Origin: CAWGOF01 sp963824225
GTDB taxonomy: Bacteria > Acidobacteriota > Polarisedimenticolia > Polarisedimenticolales > Polarisedimenticolaceae
Assembly (NCBI GenBank): GCA_963824225.1
Contig: CAWGOF010000003.1
Span: forward strand, 2,108,001-2,172,000
Length of the DNA stretch: 64,000 nt
Direction of reading: 5' to 3'
The notes below the pieces were generated by a model. It searched no databases. It was not told the origin of the DNA and saw only the letters and a list, made by a program, of their open reading frames with translations. This document shows positions 23,308 through 33,583 of this stretch, one piece after another; the stretch's first letter is position 1; every line of letters starts with the position of its first letter. Made by a program: the position numbers and the translations under genes.

Positions 23308-25584
23308 CTACTGGAGCAACGCACCAGTATCCTCTGCCGCGCCTTGCACCTCGATACTCACCTCTCGTAGGAACTGGTTACGATCGGGCGAAGGCGTGAC
23401 GTCCGGGACAGGCGCGGCGACCCCGTAGATCTCCTCGCCGATGATCCGGGCCCGCTCGAACGTCGATCCAGTCCCGTGCTTGTCGTACGCGTCCTGCCAC
23501 TCAGCCGCGTGCTCGCGCCAGACGCGCCGAGTGGACAGCACGAGAAGTCGTCTGCCGAGATTGTCCGCCAAGGCGTCGAAACAGCTCTGCTTCTGGTCCT
23601 CCGTTGGGTCCGGGCCTTCCCAGCGCAGGGGGTTCTGCACGAACACGTAGATGCGCTCCACGAGTTCCTTGCGGAGGTCGGCGATGGGTCTCAGGGTGTC
23701 ATATTCGTCAGCCATGCCGGTGGCGAGGCGTCGACTAAGTGCCTTGACGCGCGTCCAGTGCTCCTTCGCAAACCCAGGCTTGAACTCGAGCCCGAGGCGC
23801 GGTCGCCATGCTTCACGGAACGCCTCGGCGGCGCTGCGAATCGCGAGGACGAGATTCATGCGATCGTAGACGGGACGCGCCTCAGCCGGCTGCGGCCGCT
23901 CGATAACCTCGTCGATCGCATGCAGCACCTTGCGAAGCTGAGCGATGGTACGTTTTCCCGACGCTGCACCGTCGGCCAGTGGCTGATGGAGGTCCGCGAG
24001 GAAGAACCGCGCGCTCTCCAGCCGCTGACGCAATGCGCGCTCGGCGTACGGACCTAGCTCTTCTCCAAAGGCGGCGAGCACGTTTTCCGCGGAGGCCAGC
24101 ACATGCTGGACCTTCGCAGAGGGCGTCGGGAGGTTGTCGCCCTTGACCTCGTCGAAGTGCGTGAAGGTCAGAATGAGCTTCCGGGCGTTACCCGTCGCGA
24201 CGACCTCCCGCATCGCGGCCACCGAAGCCGCCTGCATCGGCTGGGTCGCGTTGTCCACGAGAACGATTGCATCGGCAGCGCCGATGCTCCGACTCACGGC
24301 CGTAGGCACGGCCGAGGACGACTTGGGCGTGTGGCCGAGGCCCTCTCCATCGACGAGAACCAGCTTGGGCGTCTCGCCATCGTTCCAACTTGGCAGGAAG
24401 GGGCCCGCTACGCGGACGCCGTTCACGAGCGGTGTCAACAGCCGACCAAAAAGGGGCGCGTAGTTGCTCGAAAAGCGGGAGATCGCTTGGAAGAACTCGG
24501 TGCGGTTCGCGGCCGGCCACTCGTTACTCCAAGCGAGCGGCCAGCCCTGCCGCGTCTTCTGGACCGTTCCTGGGGGGAGCAGATCGAATCGAGCCTCGAT
24601 CTCCTCCATCAACTCGTCTGCCACCCCGTGAAACTCCTCGTCGTCACGGAGCAAGTTGTCGAGCTCCTCTTCAAACAGCTCATCGGCGACGCGTTCGTCC
24701 TCTTGCCCGCGAACTTGCAGCTCGGAGCGGAGAGTGTCTCCGAGCCTTCGCGCAAGGTCGCGCAGCTTCTGCGTTGTCGTGGCGAGAAGCTGCTCTGTCG
24801 CCGCCATGTCAATAGTGCCGAGGTCCTCTGCGGACAGGAGGTCCGGCTCGATTGCTGACTCTTCGTCGTCATCGTCGAAGTCAGATCCGCGCGCGCGCGA
24901 TGCGGCGCCGTTCCCAAGCACATAGTTGAAACGGAAGCGCTGATTGACGTGATTAAGAAGACGCCGAAGCACCTCGGCGTCGTCAGCCCCCTTGGCAGCG
25001 GAGAGCACCGCCGCCGAGATGCACTCGTTCAAGTACTCTCGCACCTCGTCGCTAGAGGCGAGCGTGACGACTGCTCGCCAGTTCCCGCGGTCCAGTACGA
25101 TCTCGGTGTCGTGAATGGTGGTCTTGGCCGTCGAGGTCGAGGGGAAGCGCTCCGCCACGGGGTCCGTGCCGATAAGCTGACGTACCAGCGTGGTCTTGCC
25201 GGCGCCCGTGGTCCCCAGGAGGAGCACGCGCCGATATCCGTCCGGTTCCGACTGCGGGAGTGGAATCACCGCCTCGCGCAGGGCGACGATGTCGGTCTGC
25301 TCGGGGACCATCTTGTCGAAGAAAATGTCCACGACCGACCCGTCGAATCGCCGCTCTGCATCGGCTCGGGCTGCTGGATCGTGGTACTTCGCGTCCGCAA
25401 GAAGCGCGTTCAGCTCATCCCGGAGCCGCTCGGCCTCCACCCGATCTCGAGTGCCGAGCCCTCGCCGGACTCGAACGCCAGGCTTGCCGGTCGCCTCGTC
25501 CCGCCTCGCGGGATGCCGGAAGATCACTGAGTAGCCGGACCTTCCCTGGGACTGGCTCAGGCTCGCGGAGTAGCTCTTTCTCAT
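23308..25584 (-). CDS. P-loop GTPase-like protein with integrase-arm-like N-terminus, first gene of the CBASS operon
   Basis: 758 residues from the ATG at 25584. Residues 1-65 (SQGRSGYSVIFRHPARRDEA, 'RVRRGLGTRDRVEAERLRDE') resemble the arm-type DNA-binding domain of tyrosine recombinases. A P-loop, GTTGAGKTTL, lies at ~124-133. Later come DGEGLG (a DxxG-like G3 motif) and FTHFDEVKG (possible G4), with long helical stretches between, as in dynamin- or septin-like GTPases. An acidic run (DFDDDDEES) lies near residue 260. It is not a known core CBASS gene. Its place at the operon head suggests a regulator, a sensor or an extra effector. I do not assign a family. Confidence 0.6.
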   Translation of the reverse strand: MRKSYSASLSQSQGRSGYSVIFRHPARRDEATGKPGVRVRRGLGTRDRVEAERLRDELNALLADAKYHDPAARADAERRFDGSVVDIFFDKMVPEQTDIVALREAVIPLPQSEPDGYRRVLLLGTTGAGKTTLVRQLIGTDPVAERFPSTSTAKTTIHDTEIVLDRGNWRAVVTLASSDEVREYLNECISAAVLSAAKGADDAEVLRRLLNHVNQRFRFNYVLGNGAASRARGSDFDDDDEESAIEPDLLSAEDLGTIDMAATEQLLATTTQKLRDLARRLGDTLRSELQVRGQEDERVADELFEEELDNLLRDDEEFHGVADELMEEIEARFDLLPPGTVQKTRQGWPLAWSNEWPAANRTEFFQAISRFSSNYAPLFGRLLTPLVNGVRVAGPFLPSWNDGETPKLVLVDGEGLGHTPKSSSAVPTAVSRSIGAADAIVLVDNATQPMQAASVAAMREVVATGNARKLILTFTHFDEVKGDNLPTPSAKVQHVLASAENVLAAFGEELGPYAERALRQRLESARFFLADLHQPLADGAASGKRTIAQLRKVLHAIDEVIERPQPAEARPVYDRMNLVLAIRSAAEAFREAWRPRLGLEFKPGFAKEHWTRVKALSRRLATGMADEYDTLRPIADLRKELVERIYVFVQNPLRWEGPDPTEDQKQSCFDALADNLGRRLLVLSTRRVWREHAAEWQDAYDKHGTGSTFERARIIGEEIYGVAAPVPDVTPSPDRNQFLREVSIEVQGAAEDTGALLQ

Positions 25585-25598
25585 TGCCCCGTCCTGTC

Positions 25599-25682
25599 GT
25601 TGTTCCTGGGTTGTTCCATGACGCGGAAAGGTACTCCGCCACGGGCGGGCTGTCAAGTCTACCGGAACAACCCAGGAACAAC
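25599..25682. promoter_or_regulatory. Perfect 19-nt inverted repeat flanking the CBASS operon promoter
   Basis: GTTGTTCCTGGGTTGTTCC at 25599-25617 recurs exactly inverted at 25664-25682. Each arm is itself a direct repeat of GTTGTTCC separated by TGG, giving four copies of the half-site. One arm lies upstream of the -35 box, the other over the expected transcription start, a layout suited to repression by looping. The adjacent gene begins with an arm-type DNA-binding-like domain, which is the obvious candidate binder. Confidence 0.75.
25628..25656 (-). promoter_or_regulatory. Sigma70-type promoter of the CBASS operon
   Basis: On the minus strand TTGACA (25656-25651) and TACCTT (25633-25628) are spaced by 17 bases, upstream of the GTPase-like gene whose ATG is 44 bases further on. 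The -35 box is a perfect match, the -10 a 4/6 match. It lies exactly between the arms of the inverted repeat. Confidence 0.65.
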
Positions 25683-25814
25683 AGAAGGATAACTAGTTGG
25701 TCAAGACCCGTTGATTTAAGAATTGCTGTTTTCTGCCAGGAACGGAGGATTCCCGACGGAACAATCTGCGTCGCCACCGCCGAGCCCGGGGGCGACCGTT
25801 CCGGTCTAGCACTC

Positions 25815-25829
25815 CGTGCTCAGAGCACG
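25815..25829. terminator. Short palindrome at the end of the helicase operon
   Basis: CGTGCTCAGAGCACG is a perfect 7-bp palindrome around one A, overlapping the stop codon of the last gene of the DUF499-helicase operon. With a one-base loop as DNA it may act as a protein site or, with melted ends, as a weak terminator; there is no U run. Confidence 0.3.
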
Positions 25830-26279
25830 ACTGCTCCCGCCGTGCTTTGCCAGATGGGGGCAAGGACCGACCGCGGATCATCGAGGTTGTACCCGCGCTC
25901 CGCGCAGAACGCGAAGAGGCCCCTGCCGCCGTGCTCGGCGCGGTTCGGCTTCGGCATCCGTCGGAGGCTCTCCGCTACCGCGAAAAGACGCGGACTGAGC
26001 AGTTCGTAGAACCGGTGGGCGCCGGCGCCAGCCGGCGAAGTCGAGCGGTCGCACGACCGCGGAGCTGATCATGCCGTAATAGGGGTCGTTGAAGCTGATG
26101 ACGGTCTCGACGCGCAGCGCGTGCCCGCGGTAGAACACCGTGTAACGGTTGAAGCACTCCTCGATCGTCTCCACCCGGCCGTCGGTCGTCCGATAGGCGA
26201 GCTTAGCGCGGATGAACGTCGCCGCGTTCTGCTCGAAGGCCCGGCGGACGGCGTTGGTGTCGCCGTGAGATCCTCTCAA
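25820..26279 (-). CDS. Small helicase-associated protein of unknown function (frameshifted)
   Basis: Begins at a TTG (26279) just after the helicase stop and ends at TGA 25820-25822. The first part reads 'DTNAVRRAFEQNAATFIRAK' and 'RYTVFYRGHALRVETVISFN'; after a frame change near 26020 it continues HRFYELLSPRLFAVAESLRR and 'GLFAFCAERGYNLDDPRSVL'. The two halves together give ~150 residues of ordinary globular composition. I recognise no family, but its place suggests a conserved last gene of the DUF499-type defence operon. The single break is probably a sequence error. Confidence 0.55.
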
Positions 26280-26897
26280 TCACCGATCGCGGGCGCTTCA
26301 CCAAGGTGCCGACAGCTTGTCCACGATGTCCCGCCTCGCTAGAACCCGTGCGCACAGCTCCCACCTGTTTTTGTCCGGATCCACCTGGCGCTCGTAGCGG
26401 ATCTCGAAGGCGTCGCGCGCCTGCTTCCGCAGGTGCAGGTACCGGTCCATCATCTCCTCGAGCTTCTCGACGTTTTCGATCCAATCGTCGTCGATGGTGT
26501 CCGGGAGGCTGCCGAAGATGTCGTAGCGGTCCTTCATGCGCCGCGACAAGGCTGCGTAGACCTTCTCGTCTTGGGTGTCGTGGTAGACCAGATTGAGCAT
26601 GTCCACCGTCTGCCGCCGCTGGCCAAAGCGCTTGATGCGGCCGAGTCGCTGTTCTAGCCGTGACGGGTTCCACGGCAGGTCCACGTTGATCATCGCGCCG
26701 AGTGTCTGGAGGTTCAGTCCCTCGCAAGCGGCGTCAGTCGCGACGAGGAGCCGGATCTCTCGCTTGCGCACGGCGGTCTTGATCTCCTCGCGCTCGACCG
26801 TCGCGAAGTCGCCATCGCGGTGAATGCCGCTCTTGCCGGCTCCGGCGTAGATCGCGAGCGGCTCGCCCGGGAGCGCCGCGGCAAGGTCGGCCGCTAG

Positions 26898-28423
26898 GAG
26901 CCCGTCCGAGTAATGGACCGAACAAACATGTTTCCGTTCTCGCGGGGGTCGGACATCAACGTCTCGGGTTTGACCCGGCCTGATCGGTGGGCTGGGACGG
27001 CTGGGCGGCGGCGGTCGTCCCGATGCTGCCAGTCGCCGGGAACACCTCGGCCCGTTTCATACCGTCGCCAAAGCGGTGTGCAGCTTCCGCACGTTGTGCG
27101 CCAGGCACACCAGCGCCCACTCCTGCCGTACACGCTGCACACCTCGCCGCAGGAACTGCCGAAACCCGCGCGCTTGCTTGATCTGTCCGATCACGGGCTC
27201 GGCGAGAACCTTCCGTCCCGCGTAGATCCGACGGCCTCGCTTGCTTTGGAGCTTTCTCGCCATGCGCTCTCGCACCGTCAGATTCTTCGGCGGACGGCCC
27301 CGCGGAGTCGGCGGCGGTGGCCCGTGCTTCTGCTTCTGCGTCGCGATGAACGGCTCAATCTTCTTCGCTTCGAGAGCTCGGACATTCTCCTCCGACCAGT
27401 AGCCCGCATCGGCGAGCACCTGCTCGGGCAGACTCCCCAGTGCGTCTTCGATTCGTTCCACCGCAGGAATCAACTCGTTCACGTCCGGCGCGGTCGGCGT
27501 CACATCCTGCGACACGATGATCTGGAACTCCTCATCCACGGCCACCTGCGCGTTGTAGCCCTGAATGAATCCGTCGGGTGTTCGCTGAATCCGCGACTCC
27601 GGATCGGTGAAGTTCCGCTGCGCCTTGTCCTCGGGCTTCGCGTGCTCGGGGTCCATTCCTTCGGCCTCGGCCTTGCGCCGCGCCTCGGCCTCAAGCGCGG
27701 CCCTGGCCTCACGGATCTTCTTCAGCCGACCCTGATGCGTGGCCAGCTCCGCCGGCAGCTCGTCGCCGCGTCGATCCCGGCCGTATTTCCGGTCCTCCTC
27801 GGCATCGATCCGCTCCGCGTGCTGCAGCAGCTCCTTCACCATCCGCCGCGTCTCCGATTCCTTCTGCTTCATCCGTCCGTAGCTCATCGCCTTGTGCTTC
27901 GATGCGTTGGCCTTGATCTTCGTCCCGTCGATCGCCACACGACCCAGCCGCACCAGGCCCGACTCCCGACACACTTGAAGCACCTGGTCGAACAGCCCGG
28001 CCAACGCCGCACCGTGCCGCTTGCGAAAGTCGCTGATCGTCCGGAAGTCCGGATCGTTGCCCGCCGCCAAGAACCGAAACGCCACGCTGTCCTGCAGCGC
28101 TCCGGCCATCCGCCGCGACGAGTACACGCCCGTGCAGTACCCGTAGACGAGCAGCTTCACCATCAGCCGCGGGTCGTACGGTGGGTAGCCCCGCTCCTCC
28201 TCGTAGCTGTCCTCGATCGTCGACAGGTCCAGCGTGTCCACGACATCGCTGACCAGCCGCGCCAGGTGTCCCTCGGGCACCCAATCCTGAAGCGACGGAG
28301 GCATCAGAAGCAGTTGATCGGGCTCGTAGGGTCGGAAGGTCTTGGCCATGACCGCATTATCCCAAGACTCGGGCAGGGCCAAGCCGGGAAAACACAATCA
28401 AGTCCGATTACTCGGACAGGCTC
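26898..28423. mobile_element. IS1182-family insertion sequence, 1,526 bp
   Basis: Terminal inverted repeats begin GAGCCCGTCCGAGTAAT at the left end and GAGCCTGTCCGAGTAAT read inward from the right end. CTAG stands directly outside both ends (26894-26897 and 28424-28427) as a 4-bp target duplication. One intact transposase gene fills the element. Deleting the element plus one CTAG exactly rejoins the helicase reading frame, which fixes the ends. Confidence 0.93.
27057..28349 (-). CDS. IS1182-family transposase
   Basis: 430 residues from the ATG at 28349 (MAKTFRPYEPDQLLLMPPSL). The N-terminal DUF772-like region contains 'YDPRLMVKLLVYGYCTGVYS' and 'DFRTISDFRKRH'. The DDE catalytic core has Asp in 'VAIDGTKIKANAS', Asp in 'VLADAGYWSEENV' and Glu in 'VLAEPVIGQIKQARGFRQFL'. 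The frame is uninterrupted from start to stop, so the element may still be mobile. Confidence 0.92.
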   Translation of the reverse strand: MAKTFRPYEPDQLLLMPPSLQDWVPEGHLARLVSDVVDTLDLSTIEDSYEEERGYPPYDPRLMVKLLVYGYCTGVYSSRRMAGALQDSVAFRFLAAGNDPDFRTISDFRKRHGAALAGLFDQVLQVCRESGLVRLGRVAIDGTKIKANASKHKAMSYGRMKQKESETRRMVKELLQHAERIDAEEDRKYGRDRRGDELPAELATHQGRLKKIREARAALEAEARRKAEAEGMDPEHAKPEDKAQRNFTDPESRIQRTPDGFIQGYNAQVAVDEEFQIIVSQDVTPTAPDVNELIPAVERIEDALGSLPEQVLADAGYWSEENVRALEAKKIEPFIATQKQKHGPPPPTPRGRPPKNLTVRERMARKLQSKRGRRIYAGRKVLAEPVIGQIKQARGFRQFLRRGVQRVRQEWALVCLAHNVRKLHTALATV

Positions 28424-30668
28424 CTAGGGCGCGGACGGTGTCGTAGTACTGGCTGAAGACGATGCAGCCGTGCTCGAGCCAGGTCTTGCCTTCCGTACGG
28501 TGCTCGGTGAGGAAGTACTCCACGGCCGCGGTCTTGGGGTCGCGCGCCTCCGGCCGTGACAGCTCCGAGATGATCGTGTCCAGGAAACCGGCTTCCTCGC
28601 TCGTGAGCCCTTCGAGAATCCCCTCCAACTGGCGCGGCGCTTCCTCCTCCTCCAGCAGCTCGCGCTGACGCATCTTCTCGGCGGTGGAGCGGCCGGAGGC
28701 GAAGCTCGAGCAGATGCGCTGCAGGAGCAATGTCTTCATGAATCCCGCCGCCTTAGAGCGCTTGCGCAGCACCTCGGTGAAGCCCTCGGCGGCGCGATAG
28801 GCGAGGTCGAAGGGGTGGTTGGTGACGAGGCCCAGGCCCTCGAAGCCCACTCGACGGTACGTTCCGGGCGGGGCATCCGGGTCGGGGTGAACCTCGACAC
28901 CGACACGCTCCAGCAGACCGGCCTCCTCGAGCGTGCGCCGACGACGCAGGACCGTGTGGCGCACGATCGGGTTGTGTTCGCGCAGAAAGCCGGGGGCAAG
29001 CGCCTCACCGAGCGCCTGCTGCTCCAGAAAGCCGAGCGAGCCAAAGCCGCGGTCGGTGAAGAAACGGTCGTCGGCCAGCCCGAGCTGGAGCCGCAGGGTC
29101 CCGAACAGCGGATGCTCGCGCGCCGGCGGCAGGGGGTTGCGCACCCACTCCCAGGCCTCGCGCTCGTCGGGCGGGTGCTCCTCGCCCTTGACCACCGGTA
29201 GCGACCGCCCGAAGTCGGCCCAACGCCCGAACACCTCGCGTCCCAGCACGAAATCGGCGCCGGTGTTCAGGATCCGCAGCAGATCCCACAGCTCGTCCAC
29301 CTCCGTCTGGATCGGCGTGGCGGTGCCGAGCAGGAGGTGCCGCGTACGCGGCCCGATCCTCAGCATGAAGTCGAGTAGGTTGTTCGGTTCCTTCTCGCGC
29401 TTGCCAAGCCCGCCGCGGCGGCGGGCACGATGGGCTTCGTCGAGTATCACGGTGCCGTACTTCCGCTCGAGCAGGTGCCGGCGCTCCTCGGAATCATGGA
29501 AGATGAGGCCGGTCGAAACGATGGCGATCTGCGAACGGGCAGCGGGCGATGTCCTCGGCGCCGCGGGTGCGGATCTCGTGGCCGTCGGGATCGAGCCACA
29601 CCTTCTTCGTGGAGGACCAGACCGCGCTCGGGATTCCGAGCTTGTCCGAGAGCTCCACCTGCCATTGCAGCGTGAGCGTGGACGGGCAGAGGATCAGCAC
29701 CGGCCCGTCCTCGAGCAATGCGGAGACCATGCGCGCTCGCGCCGAGCGACAGCGTCTTGCCGACCCCCACCTCGTCAGCGAGCAGTAGCCGCGCCTTGCC
29801 GTAGGTCTCGCGGTGCTGCGAGGAACATCGTGACGAACGATCGCTGCCAGGGCTGGAGCTGCTCGCCCCCGCGGTAGATCGGCGCTCTCGGCGAGCGCCG
29901 CAGCGGGCAGGTCGCCGGGCGCGGCGTCGTCGAAGCGGATCTCGATACGCTTCGCGACGCGTTCGATCTCCTCGACGATGGCGTCGGGCAGCGGATAGGC
30001 GTCCTCCCAGAGCGCGTCGAACTCCTCCTCGACCCAAGCCACTCCCTCGGGCGAGGGATCTTCCCAGAGGATCTCGTAGTTCTGCGCGAAGGCGCTCTTG
30101 GTCTCGTTGATAGAGCCGAGAAAGCAAGTCTTCGTGCCGTCCGCCTGCTCGATGACCCCGGCCTTGCCGTGGATGAAAACGCGGTCCTTCGGCACCACGC
30201 GGATCTCGACCCGGCCGCTCGTAAGCAGCTCGTGGAGCCGCCGGTAGCGGTCGCGGTGCAGGAGTGCTTCGACCTCGGGCGGCGCCTTGTTCCAGCGCTC
30301 CTTGAGCGCGGTCTCCCGAGCATGCTTCGAGACGACCACGTCGGCGGCGTCGAGCTCGCTGTTGCAGACCATCTGCACCTTGGGGATCGCGTGCGATCTC
30401 CTCGCCCACCAGCTCGAAGATGGAGCTGCGGAAGTAGCCGGCGATGCGGCGGTAGGCACGGGCGCCCCTCGAGCCGCTCGTTCAGGAACGCGTGGTCGAG
30501 ACGTTGCCGGCGCGAGGAGAATCGGTCGAAGTCGCATCCCATCTCATCCCAGCCGCTGGTTCTTGACCAGCTCGGCGAGCACGCGCGCCGCGCTGGCCTC
30601 GTCGGGACGGAGCGCTCCGAGCCGTCTGGCCAGGTAGTCGGCAACTCCGATCACCAGCTCGCGCTGGG

Positions 30669-33583
30669 TCATGATCGCCGTAGTAGTCGGGCACGTTGTA
30701 GCGTGAGATGCGCCAGCACCTCGTCGCCGTCCACGTTCGTTCTCAGCTCCATCACGCGCGTAGAGCACCGCGCGCAGCACGCGACTCGTGGAGCTCCGAG
30801 CCCTCGCTCATCTCGGCGCGGCCGAACTCGACCGCGCTCTTCAGCCGCGCGTCGTTGGCCTGCTGGCTCGCCCATCAGGGCGTAGAAATCGCGCACCTTG
30901 AAGGCCTTGGCGAAGTTCTGGTAGTTGTCGAGCGTCTTCGCTCCGCGCGCTTCCAGGTCGAGCATCTTGAGATAGAAGCGCTCGGCGCCTGAGAGCTTGT
31001 CCCAGTGAGCCGTTGCGCGATCCCCTGCGGCACCAGGCACTGGTTGGCGGTGTCTCACGGCGAAGGCGATGAGGCCGTCCACGAAGGTGGTCTCGCCCTT
31101 CACGCGCGGGCGGATCGCCTCGGCGGTCATGTCGCGGCCGTCGATCACGGCGTAGCGCGTGAGCACGCGCAGCGCCGCCGCGTAGCCGGCCATCTGAATG
31201 TCGGCGTCCTCGAAGACGTTCTCGTCGCGGTAGAGGCCCTTGCGCCTCCTGGTTGAGGCCGGTGAGCGCCTGGACCTGCGCCTCGACCTCCTCCTGGATC
31301 TCCCAGGCGAGGTCGTCGCGGGTGGTCTTGTGCTCGCCCTTGCGCTTGCGGCAGACGAGGAGCACCGTGCCCTTGACGTAGCTGCCCTCGCGCAGCGCGC
31401 TGTCGGTCTCGGTGACGACGTACCAGGCGGCGGTGACCTGCAGGCCCGAGGCCCAGACGATGTTCGCCATGTCGGCCCAGATGCTGCCCGACTGGTGGGT
31501 GAACATGATGACCTGGATGCCGTTGTCGGGCATGCATTCGGTCATGCGCCTGTAGGCGGCCACCATGCCGCGGCGGAAGTCTTCGCCCTCGCCCTTGATG
31601 GCGAGCGCCCGGCGGCTGTCCCAGATCCAGTCGGCGAACTCCGGCGGCGGGTTCTTGCGAAGCCAGGCGATGAAGAACTCGAGGATCTCCTCGTACTTGA
31701 CCGCGTCGCCGTAGGGCGGGTCGGTGATGACAGATGTCGAATCGTGCACTGACTTCTGACGCAGGCTTGTTCTCAATGACGGCCACCGAGGTCGTGTCGC
31801 AGGACGCGTATTCCTGCGTGAGAGCTGGCGTAAGGAAGTCGTGTCGCCCCGCGATCCGTAGTTGAAGAGAGTGTTCAGTGCCTGGTTGTCAAATACGTCC
31901 TTGTTGTCGCTGCCGCCCCACCTTGGCTATTGTCCAATCGACTTAGGCGCGAGTTCACGATTCAACACCTGCGTCAACCCAAACTTCAACCGAGCATCGC
32001 TGCATCCCGGTTGATCAGTCCCGCCAGCAGCAGTTGCCGCGGGTTGAACAGGTGGTGCCAGTGGGTCCAGCCGCGCGTCGCGGATCGGCTCGTCGGTCTT
32101 GTCTCCCGGCTCGATGCGCATGTCCGGCACCCAGCCATTCGCCTGCCACTCCGCGAGGTGTTCCGCCACGTACTCCTCGACGATGCGCTCGCGCTCGAGG
32201 TCTTCCGTCGTTACGGCGCGGAACTCGTAGTCGTAGCCCTTCCCTGTCTTCTTTGGGCGCATCCACTGAACGCAGTAGAGGCGCTCCTGGAAGAGTCGTC
32301 GGGACGGGGCTTGAAGTCGTGCTTCTCCCACAGGCGCAGCCTGTTGCCGTTCGTGCCGTCGGGCTTCTGGTAGTCGCCGCGCAGGGTCGAGATCTTCGTC
32401 CGGTACTCCATGCCGTCCACGGTGTGGATCAGGTACGGGTCCTGGCCACGCCCGTCGGAGCGCACAGTGCCCTTCTCGGCCGCTGTCAGCTCCGCGTCGC
32501 TCACACCCGAGCGGATGGCGATGTCGTAGCGCTTGTTCACTGGGTCGGGCACCAGCTCGGCGATCACCCGGTAGCCCTTGCTCACCACGCAGCGTCGGCA
32601 GCAGCGGCACCATCCAGCCCGTCTGCGGGCAACGCGCCTCGACGCAGTAGAGGAATACCTTGGCCCGCCAGCCGTCGCCGTCGGTCTCGACGCCGAGCGG
32701 TCGATCTCGGCCTGCACCTTCGCGACCAGCGCTCTGCTGGTCGCGCGCGAGCTTCTCGCGCTCCTCCGCCGAGCCGCCGACGATGTGGAACGCGCCCCAG
32801 GTGAGCATGCAGGCCACCGGGTTCAGGTCCGAGGCGTAGACGTCGCAGCCGAGTCGGGCCGCCTCGAAGGGAATCTGGCCCGAGCCGCAGAAGGTGTCCG
32901 CCACGCGTGGGCGATGACCGAAGCGCATGATGCCGAGCTGCTCGACAAGCTCCGGGAAGGAGCGCGCGCTCGTGCCGAGGTGGGCGTTGACTCGTCCCAG
33001 ATGTGGTCGTGGACGTGTCCATGCACTTCCTCGGGGCGCTGCGCTCTCGTCCACCCGCTCGCGGTACGGTACCGCGGGCAGCATCTGCGCCTCCAGTCGG
33101 CGCCGCTCCAGCTCGGGCAGATCCGCGCGCCAGGCGACCTTGACCCTCTCGTATGCCGGATTCGACCAGTCCACCGGCGCGGAGGCCGGAAGGACGCCTT
33201 CCGGCGTCGACCACGAAGTAGTCGGCGATGCGCGCGATGCGAGAGCGTAGCCAGGATTTCCTTCGGCTTCGGGCGGCGCTTGCAGCGCGCTGACGAAGGA
33301 CTCGTCGTCCATCGCCATCAGCATCTCGAAGATCTCGAGGTCGCGCTTGGGATCGTCCGTCGCCGGCAGAAAGACAGCCGAGGATGCAGGCCTTGTTCAG
33401 GATCAGCGGCTTGCGGCCCTTCCAGTAGCTGCCGAGTGCGGTCAGCGTCTTGCCCTGCCCGCCATCTGCTCCTTGTACGCCTCGGCCGAGAGCTTCTGCA
33501 CCGGCAGCAGCCGCTCGATGAGCGCGGGCGCATCCTTCGAGGGAAAGGGGACATCCGGCGCAGTCGGAGCGGTCGCGGCTCAT
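30669..33583 (-). CDS. DUF1156 adenine-specific DNA methylase of the DUF499-type defence system (frameshifted)
   Basis: About 970 residues once indels are bridged. The N-terminus holds 'DAPALIERLLPVQKLSAEAY' and 'YWKGRKPLILNKACILGCLL'. Methylase motif I is VADTFCGSGQIPFEAARLG plus 'DVYASDLNPVACMLTWGAFH', and motif IV is ITDPPYGDAV; 'ALREGSYVKGTVLLVCRKRK' follows. It would methylate adenine in host DNA as self-marking. It overlaps the genes on both sides (ATGA at 33580-33583 and 30669-30672). At least seven frame changes are scattered evenly with no loss of motifs, so sequence error is likelier than decay. Confidence 0.75.

Larger units (their letters stand above)
26298..30672 (-). pseudogene. 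PLD-SNF2 helicase of the DUF499-type defence system, split by an IS element
   Basis: The N-terminus (ATG 30672, MTQRELVIGVADYLARRLG) is followed by a phospholipase-D-like domain (IHGKAGVIEQADGTKTCFLG and SINETKSAF), then Walker A (LADEVGVGKTLSLGA), Walker B/DEAH (VILDEAHRARRRG) and 'LLLGTATPIQTEVDELWDLL'. The coding stops at 'SQYYDTVRAL', where the IS starts, and resumes after it at 'AADLAAALPGEPLAIYAGAG', then motif VI ('NPSRLEQRLGRIKRFGQRR') to the stop at 26298. Removing 26898-28427 restores one frame of ~948 residues. Several single-base shifts (for example near 29520, 30390 and 30465) are probably sequence errors. The IS insertion should abolish function. Confidence 0.85.

Noticed and set aside
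26913..28427. Long open frame antisense to the transposase
   Set aside because: It lies inside the IS on the opposite strand and has no family resemblance; it exists because the GC-rich transposase gene lacks antisense stops.
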